Shown one piece after another: positions 53,848 to 62,906 of a DNA stretch of 64,000 nt. The translations under genes were made by a program, and so were the position numbers. Position 1 is the first letter of the stretch; each line of letters opens with the position of its first letter. This DNA comes from Flavobacterium sp. N3904. Its GTDB lineage: Bacteria > Bacteroidota > Bacteroidia > Flavobacteriales > Flavobacteriaceae. The stretch spans positions 3,575,501-3,639,500 of the forward strand of contig NZ_CP110009.1 of the NCBI RefSeq assembly GCF_025947305.1, read 5' to 3'. Under the pieces are notes generated by a model. The model was not told the DNA's origin. It saw only the letters and a program-made list of their open reading frames with translations, and searched no databases.

Positions 53848-56418
53848 ATGAATTGGCATTTACTTCCATTATCGGAAATTGCACAATTATTAAACTCTTC
53901 ACCAAAGGGTTTGGATAGCATTACAGCTTCGGAACTTCTATTGGAATATGGAAAAAATCAGATAGAGGATCAAAAAAAGAAAACACCTTTGGTGATGTTT
54001 TTGCAGCAATTTACGGACTTTATGATTATCGTGCTAATAGCTGCTGCCATAATTTCCGGTATTTTAGGAGATCTAATAGATACCATCATTATTCTTGCGA
54101 TTATCATTATCAATGCTATCATAGGATTCATTCAGGAATTTCGGGCCGAAAAAGCAATGGAAGCATTGCAAAATATGGTCGCAAGCACTGCACATGTTTT
54201 ACGCGAAGAAAATCCAATTGAAAAACCTTCCTCTGATTTAGTTCCGGGAGACGTAATATTACTTGAGGCCGGAAATAGTATTCCTGCCGATATTCGTTTT
54301 TTGGAAACCCATCAAATCAAAGTAGATGAATCAACACTAACCGGAGAATCACATAATGTGGAAAAAACAGCAAAGAAACTTCCTGATGGTGATTATAGTT
54401 TGGGAGATAGAACAAACATGGGATTCAAAGGCACTTATGTTACGAATGGGAGAGCTCTTGCCTATGTGGTTGCAACTGGCATGAATACTGAACTGGGACG
54501 TATTGCCAAAATGATACAAAAAGAAGAAAAATCTACTCCTTTGCAAAAGAGATTGATTGCTTTTGGGAAAAGATTATCGATAATTATACTACTCATCTGT
54601 ACAGTTATATTCCTAATTGGTTGGTTGCGAGGCGAAGTGGTTTTAGTCATGTTACTTACTTCAATTTCGTTGGCCGTTGCTGCCATTCCCGAAGCATTGC
54701 CTGCACTCGTAACCATTGCACTTGCTTTTGGCGCCAAACGATTGGCAAAAAACAACGCCCTGATCCGCAAACTGCCTGCCGTAGAAACATTAGGTTCAGT
54801 TACGTACATCTGCTCCGACAAAACCGGCACCCTAACATTAAACAAAATGACTGTTAAGGAAACATACGAAATTCAAAACACTTATTCCGATTTGGCATTG
54901 TCCCCCTCAAATAACTTGCTCAGTGCAATGGCATTGAATAATGATGTTTCAATAGATAAAGACGAAAAATGGCTGGGGGATTCTACCGAAGTAGCCTTGA
55001 CTCAATATGCCCATAATAAAAATTACAAAAAAACTGCATTAGAAAAAGAATTTCCAAGAATAGCAGAGTTCCCCTTTGATTCAACCAGAAAATGCATGAC
55101 AACATTACACCAAACGGAGCAAGGAATATTGGTCATAACAAAAGGTGCAGTCGATATGCTATTTGATAAATTAGATAGAAAGCAAAAAGAGCACATTTCT
55201 GAGATTGAAACCAAAGTGAATGAAATGGCCGACAAAGGATATCGAGTTTTGGGCTATGCAACGAAGTCGTTATCCTGCATTCCAGAAAAACTAAATACCG
55301 AAAACATTGAATCCTCATTAACCTTAATAGGATTTGCCGGAATGATTGATCCACCAAGAGAAGAAGTAAAAAAAGCTGTTGCGGAATGTAAACAGGCAGG
55401 GATTATTCCGGTAATGATTACTGGCGACCATAAACTTACTGCGAAAGCTATCGCAAAACAATTAGGAATCATCAGTTCTGAAGGTGATTTGGTTTTAAGT
55501 GGCCCTGAGCTTTCAGCATTATCTGAAACTCAATTTGAAAGTATTGTAGAAAAAGTAAGGGTATATGCGCGAGTTAATCCGGAACAAAAACTAAAAATTG
55601 TAAAAGCATTACAGGACAAAAATCAATTTGTTGCCATGACTGGTGATGGTGTGAATGATGCACCGGCACTAAAAAATGCAGACATCGGAATCGCAATGGG
55701 CATTAACGGCACCGAAGTTTCCAAAGAAGCTTCCCACATGATTTTATTGGATGATAATTTTGCCACCATTGTAAAAGCCGTCAAACACGGACGAAGAATA
55801 TTTGACAACATTCTGAAATTCATCAAATATACTATGACATCAAATTCTGGAGAGATTTGGGCTATATTTTTAGCGCCTTTTTTAGGTTTACCGATACCAT
55901 TGCTAGCCATACATATACTTTGGATAAACCTTGTTACAGATGGTTTACCCGGACTGGCACTTGTCTCTGAACCATCAGAGACAAATATCATGAGCCGACC
56001 TCCAAGAAGTCCAAAGGAAAACATCTTTGCAGGAGGAATGGCAATACACATTTTATGGGTAGGTTTTTTAATGGGGGCTGTCACTCTAGGAATGCAAGCA
56101 TGGGCAATGCAATACAATAATCATTGGCAAACAATGGCTTTTACTGTATTGTGTCTGAGCCAAATGGGACACGTAATGGCTATTCGTTCCGAAAGGGAAT
56201 CTATTTTTAAAATAGGTGTTTTTTCAAACAAACCTATGTTAGGAGCGTTACTATTGACTGTTGGATTACAAATGATGATTATTTACACGCCTTTTTTCAA
56301 CACAATTTTCAGAACACAACCCTTAACTGTTTATGAACTTATCATTACCATTGCTGTTTCAAGCATCGTATTTTGTGCTGTAGAATTGGAAAAATGGACT
56401 AAAAGAAAGTGGAAATAA
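53848..56418 (+). CDS. Calcium-type cation-transporting P-type ATPase
   Basis: The 856-residue pump has all P2-ATPase motifs: TLTGES (actuator) near residue 163, PEALPALVTIALAFGAKRLA in helix 4, the phosphorylated Asp in CSDKTGTLTLNK near 324, and MTGDGVNDAPAL near 597. It has ten predicted membrane segments. The PEALP motif and helix pattern fit Ca2+ (PMR1/SERCA-like) pumps; Mn2+ is also possible. It is the last gene of the YdjM-PLD-ATPase run, and ends six bases from the convergent cyclase gene. Confidence 0.93.
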   Translation: MNWHLLPLSEIAQLLNSSPKGLDSITASELLLEYGKNQIEDQKKKTPLVMFLQQFTDFMIIVLIAAAIISGILGDLIDTIIILAIIIINAIIGFIQEFRAEKAMEALQNMVASTAHVLREENPIEKPSSDLVPGDVILLEAGNSIPADIRFLETHQIKVDESTLTGESHNVEKTAKKLPDGDYSLGDRTNMGFKGTYVTNGRALAYVVATGMNTELGRIAKMIQKEEKSTPLQKRLIAFGKRLSIIILLICTVIFLIGWLRGEVVLVMLLTSISLAVAAIPEALPALVTIALAFGAKRLAKNNALIRKLPAVETLGSVTYICSDKTGTLTLNKMTVKETYEIQNTYSDLALSPSNNLLSAMALNNDVSIDKDEKWLGDSTEVALTQYAHNKNYKKTALEKEFPRIAEFPFDSTRKCMTTLHQTEQGILVITKGAVDMLFDKLDRKQKEHISEIETKVNEMADKGYRVLGYATKSLSCIPEKLNTENIESSLTLIGFAGMIDPPREEVKKAVAECKQAGIIPVMITGDHKLTAKAIAKQLGIISSEGDLVLSGPELSALSETQFESIVEKVRVYARVNPEQKLKIVKALQDKNQFVAMTGDGVNDAPALKNADIGIAMGINGTEVSKEASHMILLDDNFATIVKAVKHGRRIFDNILKFIKYTMTSNSGEIWAIFLAPFLGLPIPLLAIHILWINLVTDGLPGLALVSEPSETNIMSRPPRSPKENIFAGGMAIHILWVGFLMGAVTLGMQAWAMQYNNHWQTMAFTVLCLSQMGHVMAIRSERESIFKIGVFSNKPMLGALLLTVGLQMMIIYTPFFNTIFRTQPLTVYELIITIAVSSIVFCAVELEKWTKRKWK

Positions 56419-56424
56419 AATGGT

Positions 56425-58269
56425 TTAAAACCTCTTCCCGTCTTTTGCTCCATTTACAAAATACATTTTCATCATTCCTCTGTTTTTTACCTCAACCACT
56501 CCCCTATATTCACAATCGAAAAAATTATTTATTAAGTGGTATGTATTTTCAGAAATATTGATTTTTCCAGGAACTGAATTAGTTTCCATCCTCGAAGCTA
56601 TATTCACAGTATCACCCCAAATGTCATAAGCAAATTTCTTGGTCCCCACCACTCCAGCAACTACAGGCCCTGAATTGATTCCGATTCGAATGTTGAAACG
56701 AGTATGATTGAGCGGATTTTCTCGATTGGAATGTTCAACAAATTCTACTATTTCCTGAGCCGCAAGAATCATTTTATAAGCGTGGTCTTCAGTAGGGAAA
56801 GGCAATCCACCGGCACACATATAAGAATCTCCAAGTGTTTTTATTTTTTCCAAATCATACTTTTCGATAATTTCATCAAATTTCGAAAAATAATAATCAA
56901 TACTTTCTACTAATTTTTCGGGAGAAAGATTTTCTGCATATTGGGTAAAACCTTCAAAATCGGTAAACAAAACTGTAACCGATTCAAATCTTTTGGCCAC
57001 AACTTTACCGCTTTCTTTTAGTTCATGTGCTGTTTCTTCAGGAAGAATATTCAAAAGTAAATTGTCAGATCTTTTTCTTTCTGCTTCAATAATAATATTG
57101 GTTTTTTTGATAAAACGATATCTTCTGAATAAACCTGCGGCCAGCAAGAAAACGAGTACCAATGAAACGATGGAAGAAATGGCAATTATTTTTTGGGTCC
57201 GCTTTTGTTGAATCATCAAATCGACTTCTGTTTGCTTCTTGGAGACTTCAAAATTAGTTCTCAAGTCGCCCATTTTCTCAACCTCTTCAAGATTTTTGAT
57301 GCTGTCTCGATAGGTAATGTATTTTTTATAATAGGTAAATGATTCAGGTATATTTCCTGATTGTTGATACAATTCTGAAAGTCTTAAACTTGACTTTTGA
57401 ACCTGATCTTTTAATCCTTGCTTTTGTGCAATGTCTAAACTTTGTTTGGCATAATCAAGAGCTATTTTCCATTCTTTTCGCTTAAAATAAATATCAGACA
57501 TGTAGATGAGGTAATCTGATATGCCATAATAATCTTCTTGTTTTTCTAATACTGATATCGCTTTACTAATATTTTTAATGGCCAAATCGTCCCTCCCCTG
57601 TTTGGCATAAACCATACCAATATTCCCCAAAGTGTAAGCTATACCTGTATCATAATTTTTTTCCTTAAATATTGCACCAGCCTCTTCAAAGTAATTTAAG
57701 GCTAAATTGAATTTTAAATTTTTAGAATATTCATCTCCTGCATTCAATAATGCCGTTGCCAAGGAAATTTTATTAGTCATTTTTCTTAAAATTCGAATAG
57801 CTTTATCGTAATACAACTCAGTATTTTCAACATTTTCCATAGCAGAGTACACATCGGCAATACTCATATAGGAAGTTCCTTCGCCAGCTAAGTAGTCAGC
57901 TTTTATAGCAGATTTCACACTCTTAAAATAGGAATCTAATGCTTGGTTTAAATTTCCAGAAATTCTATTTATATCCCCTTTTTGATAATATCCTCTATAT
58001 AAATACAAATAATTCTTTTCTTTCTTAGCAATTGTTATAAGTTCCTCAGAATATTGTAGAGCTAATTCGGCATTATTCGTCTCATTGAATGCCAAATTCC
58101 TCAATAATTCCATTTTATCAGAAGAATTGAGTTTCTTTTCTTTGTAAATCTTTACTAGACTATCCGCTATTTTTTGGTTTTGAGTATATACAGTAAATTG
58201 CTGAAAAAAAAGCATCCCTAAAAATATTGGGGATTTTTTTAGATAATTAAATACTCTTAATTCTATCAT
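56425..58269 (-). CDS. TPR-containing membrane adenylate/guanylate cyclase (class III)
   Basis: The 614-residue protein has a signal-like N-terminus (FLGMLFFQQFTVYTQ), about seven TPR units at 30-340 (for example GIAYTLGNIGMVYAKQGRDD), a coiled stretch, one membrane helix near 370-390, and a class III cyclase domain from about 415. SVTVLFTDFEGFTQY holds the first metal-binding Asp and IKTLGDSYMCAGGLP the second. DIWGDTVNIASRMETNSVPG is the conserved nucleotide-site stretch. The TPRs are outside the cytoplasm, so the protein looks like a sensor that makes cAMP or cGMP. Confidence 0.93.
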   Translation of the reverse strand: MIELRVFNYLKKSPIFLGMLFFQQFTVYTQNQKIADSLVKIYKEKKLNSSDKMELLRNLAFNETNNAELALQYSEELITIAKKEKNYLYLYRGYYQKGDINRISGNLNQALDSYFKSVKSAIKADYLAGEGTSYMSIADVYSAMENVENTELYYDKAIRILRKMTNKISLATALLNAGDEYSKNLKFNLALNYFEEAGAIFKEKNYDTGIAYTLGNIGMVYAKQGRDDLAIKNISKAISVLEKQEDYYGISDYLIYMSDIYFKRKEWKIALDYAKQSLDIAQKQGLKDQVQKSSLRLSELYQQSGNIPESFTYYKKYITYRDSIKNLEEVEKMGDLRTNFEVSKKQTEVDLMIQQKRTQKIIAISSIVSLVLVFLLAAGLFRRYRFIKKTNIIIEAERKRSDNLLLNILPEETAHELKESGKVVAKRFESVTVLFTDFEGFTQYAENLSPEKLVESIDYYFSKFDEIIEKYDLEKIKTLGDSYMCAGGLPFPTEDHAYKMILAAQEIVEFVEHSNRENPLNHTRFNIRIGINSGPVVAGVVGTKKFAYDIWGDTVNIASRMETNSVPGKINISENTYHLINNFFDCEYRGVVEVKNRGMMKMYFVNGAKDGKRF

Positions 58270-58356
58270 AGAATGTCTTCTAAATGGGAATAAAAATTTT
58301 AATGGCTAATCTGCAAATAAAGTCTACTAAAAAAAATCACATAATAGATTCAATTC

Positions 58357-58809
58357 TTATGGATTCGCTCTTAATTTTGGATCTATCAAATAGGACTTGG
58401 CAACATTGTTATAATGGACACTAAACTCTATTTTATAAATATTTAATGTTTTGGCCATTTCAATTTGGTCTTTAATCGTAGCCACCACTTTACTATGGCA
58501 ACCTCCTGTGCCTAAAATAGTAACATCATCTTCCAGAAAACATTTGTCATTGGGATCATTCAAATCAAAGTCATAAACGATTCTGTCAATAGCTATGGAA
58601 TAACCATTATCTGTAGTTGAACCTATCCATTCTACATTATGACCAAGATATACGTTTGACAGAAAATCTTGCACTTTTCCATTTTCTGCTATTCCATCAT
58701 TATCATCTGATAAATTAGAATAATCGTTAATTTCTTCTTGGGATGGATTAGACATCTGATAGAGACTATTGGCATCAACAGTCAAAACTATCTGAACATT
58801 TTTACTCAT
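58357..58809 (-). CDS. Acidic cytoplasmic protein, possibly AidA/PixA-like
   Basis: I do not recognise this 150-residue protein with confidence. It begins NVQIVLTVDANSLYQM, then has an acidic Asn/Asp loop, the stretch SNVYLGHNVEWIGSTTD, and the end SYLIDPKLRANP. The first strand, a mid-chain VEW-type strand and the closing DPK motif weakly resemble the AidA/PixA inclusion-body family. It has no signal peptide. A probable promoter lies about 105 bases upstream. Confidence 0.55.
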   Translation of the reverse strand: MSKNVQIVLTVDANSLYQMSNPSQEEINDYSNLSDDNDGIAENGKVQDFLSNVYLGHNVEWIGSTTDNGYSIAIDRIVYDFDLNDPNDKCFLEDDVTILGTGGCHSKVVATIKDQIEMAKTLNIYKIEFSVHYNNVAKSYLIDPKLRANP

Positions 58810-59116
58810 AAATTATAGATTTAAAGATTAATGTATTCCAATAATTTATAGGCTTAAAAAAGAAATGAGGGAGGATAATTTGGTTAATTATTGACGTTTA
58901 ATCAACACATTAGCCAAATTTACAGTTTTTATAATTAAAAATTAACAAAAATCGATAAAATACGGAAAGATAAGGTCTAATAACGGTATTTGAAAAAAAT
59001 AAATAAAAAAGAAGCACTCAAAAGAAGTATTTTCTTAAATTTACAACATAACCTGTTGTTATTAAATACAGTACGTATATTTTCAAACGGACTTAACTAT
59101 TAAAACTCAAGAAAAT
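58810..59116. other. Divergent control region
   Basis: This 307-bp gap separates the acidic protein gene and yitT. It holds the minus-strand promoter listed at 58915; I could not find a clean promoter for yitT. Confidence 0.4.
58915..58949 (-). promoter_or_regulatory. Probable promoter of the acidic protein gene
   Basis: On the minus strand TAAATTTG (58915-58922) and TTTG (58946-58949) are 23 bp apart, at the long end of the normal range. Confidence 0.4.
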
Positions 59117-60004
59117 ATGAACATCAACCAAGAACCTATTGACTGGAAAGAAATATTCGAACTGAAAAATATCATTCTTAATTTGGTTGGAGTTGCACTA
59201 ATCACATTAGCATTAAAAGGCTTTATGATTCCAAATAAATTTTTGGATGGAGGAGTTATTGGAGCTTCTATTTTGATTCATGAGATTTCGCATATTCCTT
59301 TTGGTATTTTAGTACTGCTATTAAATATACCATTTTTATTTATAGGAAAAAAAGTACTCGGGATAACTTTTGCGATCCAAAGCCTAATCACTTTTTTGAT
59401 GATAGCAGGTAGTATGACATTCATTGACATTCAGCCCGTGACCTCTGATCGTTTATTGATTGCATTATTTGGAGGATGCTTGATTGGAATGGGGATGGGT
59501 TTTGTCATTCGGAGTGGTGCTGCCGCTGATGGAATAGAGATTCTAGCCTTGTTCACAACCAGAAAGATTGGCCTTAATGTATCTGAAGTAATTTTTGGTA
59601 TAAATTCAATTCTATTTCTTTCTGCAGCATGGTCTTTTGGCATAGGAACTGCTTTATACTCAATTGTCACCTATTTTTCGGCAGTAAAATCACTCGATTA
59701 CATTGCCCACGGTATAGAACAATACACGTCTTTGCACATCATTTCATCGCAAAGTGAAGCTATAAAATCGCTTATTGTACAGCAATTTGGCAAAGGAATT
59801 ACAGTCATTAAAGGAGAAAGAGGCTATTTACCTCATGCATTTCATGAAAAAACAGATTGTGATATTATAATAACAGTCGTAACCCGCTTGGAATTGTTGC
59901 GAATAAAAGAAGAAGTTAGTCAATTGGATCCGCATGCTTTTATGTACATACAATACATCAAAGAAGCAAGAGGTGGCATTTTAAGAAACAAGGCTAAGCA
60001 TTAA
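59117..60004 (+). CDS. YitT-family membrane protein (DUF161-DUF2179)
   Basis: The 295-residue protein has about five to six membrane segments with the repeated DUF161 pattern (GFMIPNKFLDGGVIGASILI and LIGMGMGFVIRSGAAADGIE), then a C-terminal DUF2179 domain (GKGITVIKGERGYLP and AFMYIQYIKEARGG). The family's biochemical role is not known. The HD gene starts four bases after its stop, so they form an operon. Confidence 0.92.
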   Translation: MNINQEPIDWKEIFELKNIILNLVGVALITLALKGFMIPNKFLDGGVIGASILIHEISHIPFGILVLLLNIPFLFIGKKVLGITFAIQSLITFLMIAGSMTFIDIQPVTSDRLLIALFGGCLIGMGMGFVIRSGAAADGIEILALFTTRKIGLNVSEVIFGINSILFLSAAWSFGIGTALYSIVTYFSAVKSLDYIAHGIEQYTSLHIISSQSEAIKSLIVQQFGKGITVIKGERGYLPHAFHEKTDCDIIITVVTRLELLRIKEEVSQLDPHAFMYIQYIKEARGGILRNKAKH

Positions 60005-60007
60005 TAC

Positions 60008-60598
60008 ATGAAAAACTGGGATTTATTGTACCATACCATTATGAATTCTTTAAAAGAGAACTTAGCTCCTTTTTTAACTTATCATGATTGGAAACATACC
60101 GAACATGTCATCCGAATGGCTGAATATATTGCACATAAAGAAAACATATCTGACGAAGATATTCTACTTATAAAAACAGCCGCTCTATTTCATGATGCCG
60201 GTTTTATCAATTCTGTTTCTGATGGACATGAGGAAGAAAGCATACAACTAGCCAAAGACAAATTAACGCATTTTGGATACACTGAAAACGAAATTGAAAT
60301 GATTGCAGGAATGATTAGAGCAACCTCCATTCCACAAGAACCCAAAACAAAATTAGAGTCCATACTAGCCGATGCCGATTTAGAATATCTCGGTACCGAT
60401 AATTTTGAAAGCATTGGAACTAATTTATATTTAGAAATAAAACATACAAATCCAAATCTAAGCATTTTAGAATGGAATGAAATTCAAATAAAATTTCTTC
60501 AAAAACACCAATATCACACTTCGTATTGCATTCAATTCAGAAATCCCTTAAAATTAAAAAACCTTAGCATTCTTATTGAACAAAAAAATGAAAGCTAG
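60008..60598 (+). CDS. HD-domain phosphohydrolase
   Basis: The 196-residue protein has the HD metal site in full: YHDWKHTEHV (first His), LFHDAGFI (His-Asp) and LADADLEYLG (last Asp). A substrate cannot be named: HD enzymes of this size include nucleotide and cyclic-nucleotide phosphohydrolases. It is co-transcribed with yitT. Confidence 0.9.
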   Translation: MKNWDLLYHTIMNSLKENLAPFLTYHDWKHTEHVIRMAEYIAHKENISDEDILLIKTAALFHDAGFINSVSDGHEEESIQLAKDKLTHFGYTENEIEMIAGMIRATSIPQEPKTKLESILADADLEYLGTDNFESIGTNLYLEIKHTNPNLSILEWNEIQIKFLQKHQYHTSYCIQFRNPLKLKNLSILIEQKNES

Positions 60599-60765
60599 CT
60601 TTTGAAAAATGAATCAAGCTTAATTACCTTATTTTTCTGATATTATTAATGATTTTTCTTGAAATCAATTATATTTACTTTTTGATATCTAAATTGGTGC
60701 ATCAAATTTTGCTTTTTTTACTATCATTCCCTCAGCTTTATTAAAAATTATTAAATCCAATTATT

Positions 60766-61233
60766 ATGAATGAACTCGAAGAACAACTTATTGACTTAGA
60801 AAGCAAAATCGAAAATCAAGAAATTATCAATCCATTGGTTTCTAAATCTTCAGTAGGTTGGCATATTGAGCATTCATTACTAGTTATGAATTTAGTAATT
60901 GAATCTATACAGAAATCAAATCCAGAGAATTACAAAAAAACATTTAACTTTAATCGAATTCTAGTTTTTACATTGAATAAAATTCCTAGAGGAAGAGTTA
61001 GAGCGCCAAAAGCAGTTCAACCAAAAGATGATTTAAAAACTGATTCATTAAAAATTCATCTTGAAAAGGCAAAAAGCAATTTGGATAAACTGAGTACTCT
61101 ACCCGCAAACAGTTATTTTGAACATCCTTTTATGGGAAATTTGAATTTGAAACAAACTATCAAATTCGTTAAAATTCATACCCATCATCATAACAAAATT
61201 ATAAATGCAATAATTGAAAGTATCAAATCTTAG
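60766..61233 (+). CDS. DinB-like (DUF1569) protein
   Basis: The 155-residue helical protein has histidines at the metal-site positions of the DinB/YfiT fold: VGWHIEHSLLVMN near residue 33 and VKIHTHHHNKIINAI near the end. KIPRGRVRAPKAVQP is typical of the DUF1569 subgroup. DinB-fold enzymes are metal-dependent thiol transferases; the substrate here is unknown. A bidirectional terminator follows. Confidence 0.87.
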   Translation: MNELEEQLIDLESKIENQEIINPLVSKSSVGWHIEHSLLVMNLVIESIQKSNPENYKKTFNFNRILVFTLNKIPRGRVRAPKAVQPKDDLKTDSLKIHLEKAKSNLDKLSTLPANSYFEHPFMGNLNLKQTIKFVKIHTHHHNKIINAIIESIKS

Positions 61234-61239
61234 TATAAA

Positions 61240-61269
61240 AAAAACGCTCAAAGTGATTTTAGCGTTTTT
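61240..61269. terminator. Bidirectional terminator
   Basis: AAAAACGCT and AGCGTTTTT form a 9-bp stem with a 12-base loop between the convergent DUF1569 and DUF1501 genes. Confidence 0.85.
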
Positions 61270-61287
61270 GATTCAAAAGAAAACTAT

Positions 61288-62895
61288 TTACAATACTATC
61301 ATTTTTGCATTAAATTTGACACTATTATAAACTGCTTGTACAATATAGGTTCCCGATGAAAGCATTGTATCTGTGCTAAAACTTAAAATATCTCCATCAA
61401 CCTGATAGGCTTTTCCAAATATTTTGGATCCCAGCATACTGTAAATACTCACAGTGACTGAACTATTTATAAAGTTATAAAACTGGATATTAATTTGGTT
61501 GGTTGTTATTGGATTGGGAAAAATAGACATAAAATCCGTATTGGGATAATAAATCGATTTATCAGTTTTAAAAATTGGTAATTTTTCAAAAGATCCTCCC
61601 AGTACCGCATCCGATTGCGCTTCGGTCATACACAACCAATCTTGCATAATCGTGGCATAAATTTGTCTAAAGTCATACTGAAAAGGCACTTGATCATTTA
61701 CTGTGGCTGCTTGTGGCAAATCTGGAGAAGTTCCAATCATACCTGTAACTGGATTTGGTGTTCCTTCGACAGTTCCTCTTCCTGTATTTAAGGCTGCTCC
61801 AAAAAAGAGTACTGGTGCACCAGAGCCGTGATCGGTACCTGAGCTGTCATTACTTTTGATTCTTCGTCCAAACTCACTAAAAGTCATTCCTGTAACAATA
61901 TCTGCTTTTCCAATAATCTTTAAATCTTCTTGAAAAGCACCAATTGCCTGCGACAAAATACTCAAATTTTCGGCCTGTTTACCAAGTGTTCTATCGGAAT
62001 CCAATACTTGATTCTCATGACTGTCAAATCCTTTGGGATGATTGACAACATATATTGGGGTTTGCAATCCTCCATTAATCAATTTGGCAACAATTCTCAA
62101 CTGATCTGCCAATCCATTTTTATTCGGATATGTTGCAGATTGCGGTTTTGGAACATTATAAGCTTTCTGAATTGCTGCTCTGTATGCATTACTCTGATCC
62201 TTCATCAATCGCAAAAAAGTCAGTTCACGCCCATAATCTGAGTTGGGTGCTGGATCTGAAGTTTCGTTAATTACATTCAACAAATCCTCAGGTTTTTGAA
62301 CACTATAGGCCATGTTTATTTTTGGCCCTTGTAAAGAAAAAGGTAATGTAGAACCTATTTGTATGGCTAATGGATCTGGATTATCAGCACTTGGATAGCC
62401 TTTTGGAAAACTTGGGTAAATAGTATCCAACGCTCTTCCCAACCAACCAGACTGCAAAGATTGGTCACTGTCTGATGCGGTAAACCAAATATCTGTAGCT
62501 CTAAAGTGGCTATAACTGGGATTTGGATAAGAAACTCCTTGCACAATCAACATTTTACCATTATTGTACAATTGTTGCATTTCTTTCATAGCGGGATGCA
62601 AACCGGTTGTTTCATTATAATGCAAAGGCAAAACATCCGTTTCTTTCATTAAAATATTGGAACGCGCATTGGTTAATTCGCTCCATTTGTCCCTTGGCAA
62701 GACCGTATTCAAACCATCATTTCCACCATTCATCTGAATAATAACTAATATTTTTCCACATCCTGCTGCAGCGTTAGCCAACAATTGTAAACTTTCACTC
62801 TCGATTTGAGACGAAGCCATAACCGGAATATGATTGAACACTAAAGGTATTGAAGCCGCAATAGCAGTTGTCTTTATAAATTTTCTTCTTTCCAT
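61288..62895 (-). CDS. DUF1501 protein with type IX secretion sorting domain
   Basis: The 535-residue protein has a Tat-like start (ERRKFIKTTAIAASIPLVF) and the DUF1501 pattern: VIIQMNGGNDGLNTVLPRDK near 52, then FSEFGRRIKSNDSSGTDHGS near 320, a sulfatase-like Asp-His stretch. The last 80 residues form a T9SS type A sorting domain (FPNPITTNQINIQF and GTYIVQAVYNS, ending in a short hydrophobic strand). It follows the DUF1800 gene by 11 bases. The pair is widespread in Bacteroidetes; its activity is unknown. Confidence 0.92.
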   Translation of the reverse strand: MERRKFIKTTAIAASIPLVFNHIPVMASSQIESESLQLLANAAAGCGKILVIIQMNGGNDGLNTVLPRDKWSELTNARSNILMKETDVLPLHYNETTGLHPAMKEMQQLYNNGKMLIVQGVSYPNPSYSHFRATDIWFTASDSDQSLQSGWLGRALDTIYPSFPKGYPSADNPDPLAIQIGSTLPFSLQGPKINMAYSVQKPEDLLNVINETSDPAPNSDYGRELTFLRLMKDQSNAYRAAIQKAYNVPKPQSATYPNKNGLADQLRIVAKLINGGLQTPIYVVNHPKGFDSHENQVLDSDRTLGKQAENLSILSQAIGAFQEDLKIIGKADIVTGMTFSEFGRRIKSNDSSGTDHGSGAPVLFFGAALNTGRGTVEGTPNPVTGMIGTSPDLPQAATVNDQVPFQYDFRQIYATIMQDWLCMTEAQSDAVLGGSFEKLPIFKTDKSIYYPNTDFMSIFPNPITTNQINIQFYNFINSSVTVSIYSMLGSKIFGKAYQVDGDILSFSTDTMLSSGTYIVQAVYNSVKFNAKMIVL

Positions 62896-62906
62896 TTTTG
62901 TATAAA

